DNA from: Gautieria morchelliformis
Lineage: Eukaryota; Basidiomycota; Agaricomycetes; Gomphales; Gomphaceae
Length of the DNA: 64,000 nt
Assembly: GCA_015179125.1 (NCBI GenBank)
Contig: WHVA01000443.1
Span: forward strand, 1-64,000
Reading direction: 5' to 3'
Shown here: piece after piece, positions 1-9,488 of the stretch
Position numbering within the stretch: the stretch's first letter is position 1
How the letters are laid out: the number at the start of each line of letters is the position of its first letter
Notes under the pieces: generated by a model
Databases searched by the model: none
Seen by the model: only the letters and a program-made list of their open reading frames with translations
What the model was told of the DNA's origin: nothing
Translations under genes and position numbers: made by a program

Positions 1-102
1 ACCCTGACATTACCTGTCACTACGTAGCATTCAGAATACCACTCATTGGTCAAGTTCTGCAGTGCCCTTGTGATACAAGGTCCTAAGATCGACATCTTTA
101 CA
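1..102 (+). repeat. Gy-A 5' LTR, 3' part only
   Basis: This stretch matches 14547-14648, the end of the Gy-A 3' LTR, with only a few differences, and ends CTTTACA. The start is off the left edge. The internal region begins at 103. No self-primer complementary to the following bases was found, unlike in the other three elements. Confidence 0.85.
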
Positions 103-240
103 CCTTTTTGAACTATCCTGCGGTTGATCGCCACGCGACCAACCGATAGTGGATTCGAAGCAATCTTGAAAAATATCGCTGCATCGACGACTAAACATCG
201 TTGAGACCCTCCAGTAGACCCTCTACTGTCGGCTGCGAGC

Positions 241-1484
241 ATGATGATTCCACGCAGTCGAAGACGGACACGAGCGACGAGCTCGAGATCCACACCCCAG
301 GCGCAGCCCAGTGACATGATGGCTGACGCTATCCTGGACCAAGAGACCAGGACGATAGAAGACGGAGAGATCGTAGATCTCACCGCCCTCGTCCCCTCAG
401 TAGGGAACGAGGAAAACCCCGACCACGTCTCGTCGAGCGTGGCCGAAGAAGAGACGACGCCAAGCGACGAGCCGGCACCGCCCCCCACATCCCTCTGCCT
501 GAGGACAAAGGAAAGGGCAGAGAAGTCTCGCCGTCATCAGACGGTAGAGCAACAACGTTGAGACGGGCACAAAGCCATGACTCAAACCGACGCTCTCGAA
601 GTAGAGCGGCGACGATCGTCCCTGAAGGAGGACGATGGGAAGAGAGACGAGCCCCAGACAATAGTCAGGACTCGGAATACTCAAGCTCTAGTCGCAAGAG
701 CTCGAGGGCTCACGCCATCGACCACGAGATGGCAGAGGCCCTGACCAAACAGGTGCAGGCTGCGCTGCACCGAAGCATGCTGACGTGCCACAAGCACGAT
801 CAGCTGGCATCGCAGCTCGACAACGCCACTGCCGCCCTAATGGCAATCGGCAAGGAACTCCACCAGGCGGAGGAGATCAGGCTGCAAGATGCAGCCACGC
901 TGGAGGACGTCCAGAAAGCACTCCGCCCACGCGGGGAACGCGACGCAACTCGTCCGAGCTCGCGACAGTCCACAGCTAATGAACGCAGTCGCGATGCACG
1001 CCGAAATGAGCGAGACAAGCAGCAAATGCCACCGCCAGCCGTCCTGGTCTAACAGGACATAAGGTTCGGGAACGAACCTCAGGAGCAACCGGCTGCCCCA
1101 ACGGACAGCCGTAAAACGATCCAACAGATCGTTAGGGATCAGGTCGCCTCAGAGCCTGACTCTGAAATGATGACCGAGAGCTTAGAGCTCGAAGTCGCAC
1201 ACTGGCAGCGTAAGGAAGCCGCAGCCGCGCGCCGCCACACACGGGCACTCGAGCTACTAGCCAAGAATGCCGAAGAGACGGTGGCCCACAGCCACACCGC
1301 TCAGCTGCCCGACGAGCAGCTCACGCAAGCCGTACAGGACGCACAGCAAGCGCACGCTGCCTACAACAGCAGGCTACGGATCCGCAACACGGGACTGACC
1401 GGGGACACCAGGCACAAAACGCCCCCGGAACCGAGAGCACAAAATGCTCCCGATCCCGAGCCCGGGGCCCGTCAGGGCATATAA
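241..1484 (+). pseudogene. Gy-A ORF1, Gag-N-like protein, broken
   Basis: An acidic, Pro/Ser-rich N-terminal part (from the ATG at 241) is followed, after a frame change near 480-560 in a C-rich run, by an Arg-rich and helical part with coiled-coil character (about 700-960), a TAA at 1050-1052 and further helical sequence to 1484. A homologous reading frame is present in the old reverse copy (32390-33088, minus strand), where the same region reads in one frame past the point of the Gy-A frameshift. The family resemblance between two copies shows it is a genuine element protein. Function unknown; by position it could be an N-terminal Gag region or a separate structural protein. It overlaps the Gag ORF by about 40 nt in another frame. 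Confidence 0.6.
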
Positions 1485-3357
1485 CAGCCTACCCCACACG
1501 GCGTCACAACCGCGCGAGCGATCCATGGCCCCAACGGAAGGCCAGGGAATCCCTGACCAGGCCGACGTCGTACCATTGGAGCCGTACGACGGGATCACAC
1601 GGATGATCTGCGTGGCGTTGGCAGACGCCGCGGACACAGACCCGGAGAAGTCTGTGCTAGCGAAGGCCGGCGTAAAATTGGCCCACCCCGAGCCATATGC
1701 AGGGGGATCAGACCTCGAAGAGTTTGAAATCTTCGTGGCAGCCATCCTACGATGGCTGAAAATGAATTGCCTCCTAGGACCAACCAGCATCGACATGCAG
1801 GTCGGCTATGTGGGCACTCGCCTCACCGGCGAAGCCCAAGAATGGTTCCTTCGAAACGTTGAACGCTTCGATCGCCAGGTCCGCATCTGGACGCTGGAAT
1901 CAGTGATGCAAGGCCTTCAAAAGAGGTTCCTGCACACACTGACATACCATCACCCCTCGAATAAGTTCGACACGGTCATGCAAGGCATGAAAACCGTTCA
2001 GGAGATGCTGAACGAGCTCACGAAATACGCGGCACGTATGATACAGCCGCCAGACGAGTACATGTTCCGGAGACGGTTCGTATCTGCGCTACGCGAAACG
2101 CTGCGCAACGAGGTCCTCAAAAAGGGCTATAATGCCGAGAGCAGCTCAATAGAGCAACTCTTCGAGACGGCCCGGATGATCGAGGAGGCATCCCGATATA
2201 ACATGGGGATGCGCTGCGCAGAAAGCGCAGCAGCAACGGCTAGCGCCGCCCGGCTCACAGGGAGCAAGCCGTTGACACAAACAGGCCTGACCAGGCCCAG
2301 CCTGTTCGCAAGAAGCGGAACAGGTCAACGGCTACCGCCCTCACGCCCAGCACAAGCTGGACGCCCGCCTGAAGCTAAACAGCCTCAAGCGTCAGGATTG
2401 TCCCCGCGACCTGCCCCACCGACGAAAACGTCGGGCCGGCCCAATGACAGGCCCAGCGGCAGCCAAAACAACACCGCATGCTTTGAATGCGGCCAACCTG
2501 GCCACAAGAAGGCAGAATGCCCCCGGCTTAGGTCCGGTATAAGGACAGCGGCCGTGAGGCACGACGGTGAAGCCGAGGATCCGGAGACAGATCCCGATCA
2601 AAGCTCTCTTCAACAGATTGATGAAGAGGGGGAGGGTGATCCCCAACCCAACGACACTCTGGATAACGGAGACACGCCCACTGAAGAGTGGGACCCTGAG
2701 CCGTCCCAATACTATGAATGGGACGAAGAGGTGGAGGACACCACCTACAGGTCCAGCGCGATCAGATTCGCGCTGGAAGACGAAACCACCACGAAAGTCA
2801 TGGTGGCACGCACATCGGTCACGCCAGATAAGGCGGCCGAGCCGGTGTATCACCACCGAAGCAAACACAGAACGCGGCCAACGCGTCCACGTAGTGAGAA
2901 CCGTACCCTATCGGGGTACTGGGAAATAAACGGCGTAAAAGCCCACTGCCTGCTAGATAGCGGCAGCGAAGGGGTACTGCTGTCCCCCGAATTCACGCGA
3001 GCTACAGGGATGAAGACATTCTCCCTGGAGCAACCAATTGCACTGCAGCTAGCCTGCATAGGCAGCCGTTCCACGATCAACTATGGAACAAACACGACCA
3101 TCAAGTTTGGTCGCGGGACATACGACGAATACTTCGACGTAGCAAACGTCGAATATTACGATGCGATCTTAGGGACACCGTTCCTAAGGAGATTTGGCAT
3201 AACCCTGGACTTCTCGAGCCCAGGGACGATCCGCAAGGGAAACGAGGTGATCCCCACGGGCAAGGTCTCATTCGACGACGACGAATCGAAGAACGAGGAC
3301 AAGGGGCCACGGGTGAGCAGAATCACCCAAGCGCCGACGCCGAACCTGGCTCATTGA
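1444..3357 (+). CDS. gag-pro: Gy-A Gag (capsid, zinc knuckle) fused to aspartic protease
   Basis: This is a 637-codon frame starting at ATG 1444. A capsid-like helical region spans roughly residues 75-270 and is followed by a Pro/Gln-rich linker. A CCHC zinc knuckle (C-x2-C-x4-H-x4-C, first Cys at residue 346) gives nucleic-acid binding. After an acidic linker comes a retroviral-type aspartic protease with the active-site triad D-S-G at about residue 505. Gag packages the element RNA and the protease would cleave the polyprotein. The frame ends in TGA at 3355-3357, but the same frame stays open afterwards into reverse transcriptase, so this is either a suppressed stop or, more likely, a C-to-T mutation of an Arg codon. 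The homologous Gag piece lies at 14847-15731 on the minus strand. Confidence 0.85.
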   Translation: MLPIPSPGPVRAYNSLPHTASQPRERSMAPTEGQGIPDQADVVPLEPYDGITRMICVALADAADTDPEKSVLAKAGVKLAHPEPYAGGSDLEEFEIFVAAILRWLKMNCLLGPTSIDMQVGYVGTRLTGEAQEWFLRNVERFDRQVRIWTLESVMQGLQKRFLHTLTYHHPSNKFDTVMQGMKTVQEMLNELTKYAARMIQPPDEYMFRRRFVSALRETLRNEVLKKGYNAESSSIEQLFETARMIEEASRYNMGMRCAESAAATASAARLTGSKPLTQTGLTRPSLFARSGTGQRLPPSRPAQAGRPPEAKQPQASGLSPRPAPPTKTSGRPNDRPSGSQNNTACFECGQPGHKKAECPRLRSGIRTAAVRHDGEAEDPETDPDQSSLQQIDEEGEGDPQPNDTLDNGDTPTEEWDPEPSQYYEWDEEVEDTTYRSSAIRFALEDETTTKVMVARTSVTPDKAAEPVYHHRSKHRTRPTRPRSENRTLSGYWEINGVKAHCLLDSGSEGVLLSPEFTRATGMKTFSLEQPIALQLACIGSRSTINYGTNTTIKFGRGTYDEYFDVANVEYYDAILGTPFLRRFGITLDFSSPGTIRKGNEVIPTGKVSFDDDESKNEDKGPRVSRITQAPTPNLAH

Positions 3358-4607
3358 AGCCAGGAAGACGAGTCGCGAGACGACTCGTCCTCGAACTCAC
3401 CCTACGGTCGTAGGGAGAGATGCTCTCACCTAACGGTGAAAGCGATGGGAAAGAGGAAAGCGGGCCCGTGCGCCGCGGGACCTAATAGATGCCAACAGCA
3501 CCTAATGGCTTCTAAGCCAACCACTACCATCATCCTCACGGATGATGACCTTCCTCGCCTCCGCGAGGAATGGATGGAAAGAATCGCTGACCTAGTCAGT
3601 GGAATTCCATTAGAACTCCCGCCGCTGCGGGAGATCAACCATGAGATCAACCTCATCGATCCCAACAAGCACATGCAGTATCGACTACCGAAATGCCCCG
3701 AACACTTCCGAGAGGAACTGTCGGCAAAAATAGAACGATACACCACTGCAAAGTGGTGGATTCCGGCAGTAGCGCAGCAGGCAGTGCCCATGCTGTGTGT
3801 GCCGAAGAAGAACGGTACGTTGAGAACCGTCTTCGATCTGCGCCAGCAGAACGAAAACACGGTGAAGGACGTCACACCCTTCCCGGATCAGGATATCATA
3901 TGCAGCGACATGGCTCGCTGCCAATATCGAACTAAACTCGATATGTCAGAAGCATACGAGCAGATCCGGATCCATCCAGATCACGTAGCAAAGACAGCCT
4001 TTGCCACGATCCTCGGCACCTTCAGGAGCCAGGTGATACAGATGGGGGACTGTAACGCCCCATCAACATTCCAACGGCTGATGACAGCCATTTTCCGCGA
4101 CTGCATAGGTCGCTTCGTCCATGTATACATGGATGACATCTTCATATTCTCGCTCTCAATACAAGAGCATGAAGAGCACCTCTACATCGTCTTTGACAGA
4201 CTGAGGAAGAACCACCTCTTTCTGAGCAAGAAAAAGGTGGACCTCTACTCCATCCGAATGGAGTGCCTCGGCCATATGATCGATGGCCGAGGGGTACATG
4301 CCGACGAGGATAAGATGCAACGCATCCGCGAGTGGCGCAGGCCATGGACGTTCAACGACGTCCAGCGTTTCCTCGGGCTCGTACAGTATCTGGCACACTA
4401 CATGCCGGATGTTAGCGCATATACCACCCCGCTATCGGGCTGTGCGCGTAATAACCGTCCATTCGAATGGACGCCACTGCTCGACAAATGCTGGCAAAGC
4501 ATTAAGGCGTTGGCCTGTAAGGCCCCGATCCTGTGTCCAGTAGACGCAAGGTGCCCAGAGCCGATCTGGGTGATCACCGACAGATCAAAAGCCGGCGTCG
4601 GGGAATC
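3358..4607 (+). pseudogene. Gy-A reverse transcriptase with truncated RNase H
   Basis: The frame continues from the protease after one TGA and contains the palm and finger motifs of a Ty3/Gypsy reverse transcriptase. The catalytic Y-M-D-D is intact at 4126-4137. It stops being RT-like around 4560-4600, where the first RNase H motif (I-T-D-R-S-K-A-G) is joined directly to the integrase core in another frame. The rest of RNase H and the N-terminal HHCC zinc domain of integrase are missing, a deletion of roughly 1 kb compared with Gy-B. The element could not complete reverse transcription or integration by itself. Confidence 0.85.
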
Positions 4608-5687
4608 GACTTCATGGGGCCCCTGCCCAAGTCCAACGACTGTGACTACCTGATGGTAGTCATCGACCGACTAACGTCGCTCGTACACCTTGTGCCAACC
4701 ACGACGAGCGTGTCAGCCAAGGGAGTAGCCTGGCTGTTTCTGAAAGAGGTCATCCGACTACACGGAGTTACCGACTCCATCGTCTCGGACAGAGACTCAA
4801 AGTTCACGTCGATCTTCTGGCGTGAACTCCAGTGACTCATGGGGACTAAGCTCCTCATGTCAACTGCCTTCCATCCACAAACGGATGGAGCAACCGAGCG
4901 GGCAAACCGCTCGATCGGCCAGATATTGCGCGCGGTCGTCAGAGACGATCAGAAGGATTGGGCAGTGAAATGCCCAATGGTTGAGGTCGCCCTCAACAGC
5001 AACGTCAGTGTGACCACAGGGTTCGCACCTTTCGAGCTGATCCACGGCTATATGCCGCGGATAGACCTCCCCATAGCCGCGGACACCCCGTTCAAGGGGG
5101 TGGCCCAGTTCGCACATCAGGCAAAATGGAACCTGATGGCGGCACACGATGCAATCATAGAGCATCGAGTGACGCAAACGTTTCACGCAAATAAGAAACG
5201 TATGGCGAGCGACAGGTATGCGGCCAACGACCGTGTCTACCTTTCGACACAAAACCTAACTCTCCCGAAAGGAAGAGCCAGAAAACTAGTCCCGCGGTAC
5301 GTCGGACCGTACCGCATTGTTGAGGCTCACAACGACGACTCGACGGTGACCCTTGATCTTCCCGACGAACTGAAAAGCCGTCGCATTTCACCGGTCTTCC
5401 ATTCCAGCCTCGTACGGCGATACGAGGCTAACAACGACGAATTGTTCCCTCGTCGTGAGGCCAAGTCATTTTATGACTTCGGAGCAAATGACGACGAGGA
5501 GTGGCTCGTCGACGAGATTATCGCACATCGATGGATAAACTCGACGGACCTGGAATTCCAGGTCCGTTGGACCCTAGGCGACGTGACATGGGAACCTATG
5601 TCGTCCTGCAAGGACCTTGAAGCCCTGGATAGCTACCTAGAGCTTCGGGGGGTGGGCAAGCCACGTGACCTCCCCAGACACCGCTAG
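4600..5687 (+). pseudogene. Gy-A integrase core and chromodomain
   Basis: The integrase catalytic core has all three acidic residues at codons 4608 (D), 4788 (D) and 4896 (E), giving D-x59-D-x35-E, the classic spacing. A TGA at 4833-4835 interrupts the frame where relatives have Arg (CGA), consistent with one C-to-T change. The C-terminal part (about 5250-5420) resembles the GPF/GPY module with its G-P-Y-R-I-V sequence, and 5500-5660 is a chromodomain (E-W-L-V-D-E-I-I ... V-R-W ... T-W-E-P). In related chromoviruses this domain directs insertion to heterochromatin by reading methylated histone H3. The N-terminal zinc domain has been deleted. Confidence 0.85.
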
Positions 5688-5808
5688 ACGTGTCTGTCAC
5701 GTGCAGGCCACGTGACGCGCCGGCCACGGCGCTTAAATTTTCACCTCGGATCTTTCCGAGGGCGCATCGCTTCTTGGAAGCAACCACCACCATCATCTAC
5801 CCACGAAG

Positions 5809-7800
5809 ATGATGCCCCCCAAAGATGGGATGGACGTTGACCCATCAACGTCCACAACGCGAACAACGGCCCCGAGACAAGGGGCCGCAGACATTCTCCG
5901 TGCTCCGATAGACCAGGAGCACTGGACGATCGTGGGATGGGAGGACGCCCTCGCCATCGTCCACCCGGACGATTGTGCAACATGCGCGGACTACGCTGTG
6001 CACCTTAGGGCCGCGACCAGCACCCGCAAGGTCAAGTTGCGGGATGAAGACATCGGCGACGCCGTCGATGCAGCTTGGGGATGGCTCCCAAGGGGCATCG
6101 TGCGTGACGCGCAAGAAGAGCCCCTCCGGGACGTCCACGACCTCAAGAAAGAGGTCAAGGAGCTAGAACACGCGGTCAAGGACTGCGACGATGCGCTCGT
6201 AACCGAGCGCGCCAGGATCAAGGAACTGGAGCAGCAGCTGAGTGCAGCCCAGCTCCAGGTTACCCTGGTCCACGCTTCCTCAAAAAGGCCGCGACATGAC
6301 CCGGCCACAGACCCAGTGGCCGGGCCATCTTCACCTCGCGCGACGGCGCCATTGCCGGCACGCGCAACATCGGGGCTCGCGTCCCGATTGTCGGCGCCGA
6401 CTCTGACCACGACAACAACGGAAGGGCAGAGCGCACCTTCCGACTCTGCATACGGCGTCCCAGATGGATGGGAGTCAGACTCGTCCGTCTGGAAGACGTA
6501 TGACCCCGAACGGGCACAGCGGCTGGCAGAGCAGCCAAAGAAAAAGCGCAAGAAATTGTGCGGCTCCCTCCACACCGTCAATGGGCTAGCCATTGCGAAG
6601 GAAAGCGCAATCAGCGCTTACCTAGCGGCATCATCGTCGCACACCATCAACGACCCCGCCCTTCAGTGGCGGGTAGCACAGGTCGAGGCCCAGTACATTG
6701 GGCCTGGCGTGGCCCTACATCCGCCGGCGGGGACAGTTGAGTCGGTTCATCCTCCATACCCGGGGGAGGGAAGGCTCATCCCACTCGGAGATCCACCGAT
6801 CTCCGAGACGGGCCTCCTACCACGACCGGTAGGAAAGGCCCAACAACGTCGTACCCAATGGTACGACGTCTGCCCGCTCGACGAACCCTGCTTCGTCGAA
6901 CTCATAGCGTGGGCAAAAGAAACGCCGCAGATCGCGTGTACACGCGAGATGATCGGCGTGTTCAAACGCATCAAGCGTGAACAACGCGCTCGCAATCCCA
7001 AAAGGGATTGTCTCGTGATAGCGGGCGGTACCCCGCACGACATCGCGGCCATTCTAAAGGGTTGGATACACAACCCTGAAGGAATCCCCTCCGCCATCCA
7101 TGACAATGCGGATGGCACCTTCAACCTAGACGACATGGACGTCTGGATGTGGTTGAAGGCCCTTGCACCCCGGGTCAAAGGGGTCGCATCACCGCTCAGG
7201 GCGAGGCTACTCGACCTCTTCAGCTCGACGGACCAATGGTCGAGCCTCGTCGACGCCAGGGAAGTGCTGACGCCTCAGAGCACCACCCTGCGGCTCTCAA
7301 TCACGGGCCCATTCCCTGTGGAGGGCCGGGCCGGCCCCGACATCCCACTCGCAGAGATCGCGAGATGGTTGGCCCGCTACGCGGGAGTCACTCGTGAGCG
7401 AGCGGCGCGCATTGAACATTACGTTCAGCGCAGCATCACCGGCGCGGCATTCAGCGCCGCCGCCCGTGAGGGCCAACAAAAGGTCATCGAGACCAGCCAC
7501 GTGAGGGCCGCAGTGCCGTGACCCCTCACTCACGCTCAGCTCGACCAAGAGCTGGCGCACTTCCAGCCCCCTCCTCAAACGGAGGACCCGGCTGTTGAGG
7601 CCATGCTCCGCGAGGACGTGGGCCCCAGTGCCCAAGCGGAGACCGCCGCTAATGGTGAGGCCGACCAGCCTCACCCGATCGCCACCGATGACGCGGAGGT
7701 GCCCCCGGAGGAGTCACGTGCTCCTCCGGCCCCGTACGACGACGACGTCATCGTATCGGCCACTCTAGAGGACTCCCTCATGGACGACCTCTATGAGTAG
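5809..7800 (+). pseudogene. Gy-A accessory ORF in the env position: coiled-coil, NLS-bearing protein, one stop
   Basis: Frame 5809-7521 (570 codons) and frame 7603-7800 are the same frame, separated only by TGA 7519-7521. The intact form would be about 663 codons. Residues 105-153 form a clear heptad-like coiled coil. A basic K-K-K-R-K-K cluster at residues 244-249 and K-R-P-R at 159-162 look like nuclear localisation signals. The C-terminal half (from about residue 350) is compact and hydrophobic, probably a folded domain, and the tail is acidic. I do not recognise the family. It sits between integrase and the 3' LTR where retroviruses carry env, but no signal peptide or membrane segment is visible. 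A TTAAATTTT sequence at 5733-5741 could serve as its own promoter. The stop fits a C-to-T change. Confidence 0.6.
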
Positions 7801-7936
7801 GCGTTAACCCCTATAGTTGTCTATAGAGGGGGAGTGTGTAAATAACCCATGTATCTACATGTACATTAGTTATTACATAATCCCAGTGGGCCCCTTAGGG
7901 ACCCACTGTATAGTTTATGCGTGGGAACCGGCTAGC

Positions 7937-8310
7937 TGTCAGGGTTCACGCGTTTCCTTCCACAAGTTTCTATTTCCTTCCATGAGTTTCCGTCATCTTC
8001 CGTCAGTTTCCATAACCTTCCGTCACCTTCTGTCACATGTCACTTTCCGTCACTTTCCGTAACCTTCTACAAGTTTCCATCTCCCCTATTATGTAAGCCT
8101 TGCCAGCGCTATAAGACTGTAGCCCGTGTGGTGGCGTTTCCTCAGCTTGATCTCTGAGGATACCCACTACACAGGCAAGTCCCCATGTATCTATCGTTGG
8201 TAGAGTTATAAACTGAGGATACCCACTACACAGTTGGTCATTGTCTAGTATCGGCTCTTATCTCCTTGAGTATCTTTGGTTGTGGCTTCGTCATTAGTGT
8301 TGCCCTCACA
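7937..8310 (+). repeat. Gy-B 5' LTR
   Basis: This 374-bp LTR begins TGTCAGGG and ends CCCTCACA. Its first 150 bp are made of degenerate TTTCC/TTCCGTCA repeats. It contains TATAAG at 8110-8115, the predicted transcript start at 8144, and two copies of a 19-bp unit, GAGGATACCCACTACACAG. Confidence 0.95.
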
Positions 8311-8322
8311 GAAGATCAAGCT
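8110..8322 (+). promoter_or_regulatory. Gy-B core promoter and self-priming site
   Basis: TATAAG at 8110-8115 lies 34 bp upstream of AGCTTGATCT (8144-8153). That decamer is exactly complementary to AGATCAAGCT at 8313-8322, which starts 2 nt after the LTR end at 8310. The decamer is also the loop side of a hairpin (CCTCAG 8140-8145 with CTGAGG 8154-8159). In Tf1 of fission yeast, the first 11 nt of the RNA fold back and prime reverse transcription; the same layout is inferred here. No tRNA-like primer site was recognised. Confidence 0.75.
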
Positions 8323-8370
8323 CATAGGACGACCCCACACACTTTTCTTAACCAGCCTTCATCTCAGCCT

Positions 8371-9477
8371 ATGGCAGACCAACTCCCAGACGCATACTGG
8401 GACGCCCTGGGTGACCATGGGCCATTTCTTCGAGGCCTCCTTTCCAGCCAAGCACAGCAGTTGCAGCAACTTCAACTACAGAATCAGGAACTGCACAATC
8501 AGATTGCTAACGTTCACGACCACTTAGCCAATGCTGCCACCAACGCTGCTGTTGCTGCTGCTCAAGCCCTTGCGCCCTCAGTACCTCACAGTGTCCCTCC
8601 ATCTACTCGCTCTATCAAAGCAGCAGAACCGGAGAAGTTCAATGGAGACCGTGCAGAGACTGAAGGGTTTATCAGGTCTATCAAGTTGTCCATCGCTGTC
8701 CAGCCAGCATCCTTCCCAGATGAACGCACAAAGATCCTATATGCTCTTTCCTTCATGACGGGAGGCTCTGCGGAGATATGGGCACACAACGAGACACAGG
8801 CTGTCATTGATGGCACCTCCTCTATATCCACCTTGGAGGGGTTTATTAAACGTGTGGAGGAGGCCTTTGGTGACCCAGATCGTGCCAGAACGGCTCGCAC
8901 TAAGCTGCATGGCCTTAGGATGGCATCAGGAATGTCGGCAGATGAATACACAGCTCAATTTGAGATCCTGGCAGGCAGGACAGGCTTTAATGATGAGGCA
9001 CTCGAGGATGCCTATGCTCGTGGCCTTCCAGCAGGTATCCTTGACAAGATCCACGCCCAGCCCTTTCTTCCATCCAACCTCAAAGCCTGGAAGGAAGCAG
9101 CCTGTCAGATTGACCGCAATCATCGCCGTCTGTTAGAGGTCAGGAAGGCACAGACACCTCATGTCCCTAATCACCCTCCTCCTGCCCGACCACTCCACAC
9201 TCCTGCTATGGCTCCTGTTGCCACAGCATCACCCAGTAACGCGATACCTATGGACATTGACTCATCCCGCCGCCGCACCGAAACACGAACCTACTACAAC
9301 TGTAAGAGACCTGGTCACATTTCACCAGACTGTCCTGAACCTCGCAAGCCTCGAATCCGTGCAAACCTCACAGAGGCAGACATTGCAGCAATTGTCTCTA
9401 AATCTGTAGCAGCGGCGATAGAGGAACGCAAAGAGAAGGTGGAAGCCCCTGTCCAAGAGGAAGGAAAGGGTTTTTAG
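8371..9477 (+). CDS. gag: Gy-B Gag
   Basis: The ATG at 8371 is the first in a frame that is open from within the LTR; it gives about 368 residues. A coiled-coil Gln-rich N-terminus (Q-A-Q-Q-L-Q-Q-L) is followed by a Ty3-type capsid domain (about residues 75-270) and a Pro-rich linker. The zinc knuckle reads Y-Y-N-C-K-R-P-G-H-I-S-P-D-C, so the first Cys of the CCHC motif is Tyr; relatives have C there. This could weaken RNA packaging. The ORF ends TAG 9475-9477, directly preceded by the slippery heptamer GGGTTTT, and pol continues in the -1 frame. Confidence 0.9.
   Translation: MADQLPDAYWDALGDHGPFLRGLLSSQAQQLQQLQLQNQELHNQIANVHDHLANAATNAAVAAAQALAPSVPHSVPPSTRSIKAAEPEKFNGDRAETEGFIRSIKLSIAVQPASFPDERTKILYALSFMTGGSAEIWAHNETQAVIDGTSSISTLEGFIKRVEEAFGDPDRARTARTKLHGLRMASGMSADEYTAQFEILAGRTGFNDEALEDAYARGLPAGILDKIHAQPFLPSNLKAWKEAACQIDRNHRRLLEVRKAQTPHVPNHPPPARPLHTPAMAPVATASPSNAIPMDIDSSRRRTETRTYYNCKRPGHISPDCPEPRKPRIRANLTEADIAAIVSKSVAAAIEERKEKVEAPVQEEGKGF
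9468..9474 (+). promoter_or_regulatory. -1 ribosomal frameshift site between gag and pol of Gy-B
   Basis: G GGT TTT fits the X XXY YYZ rule in the gag frame and sits right before the TAG stop. Reading in the -1 frame continues without a stop through 9477-9489 into the protease. Known viral -1 sites of this type use exactly such heptamers. A downstream stimulatory RNA structure has not been checked. Confidence 0.7.
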
Positions 9478-9488
9478 GCCAGTCAGCG

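Noticed and set aside
103-130. Self-primer or tRNA primer site after the Gy-A 5' LTR
   Set aside because: The bases after position 102 show no convincing complement in the visible Gy-A or Gy-A' LTRs and no tRNA 3' end was recognised. How family A is primed remains open.
8266-8370. Start of Gy-B Gag within the LTR
   Set aside because: The frame is open there but begins with TTG; the first ATG is 8371 and lies after the primer site.
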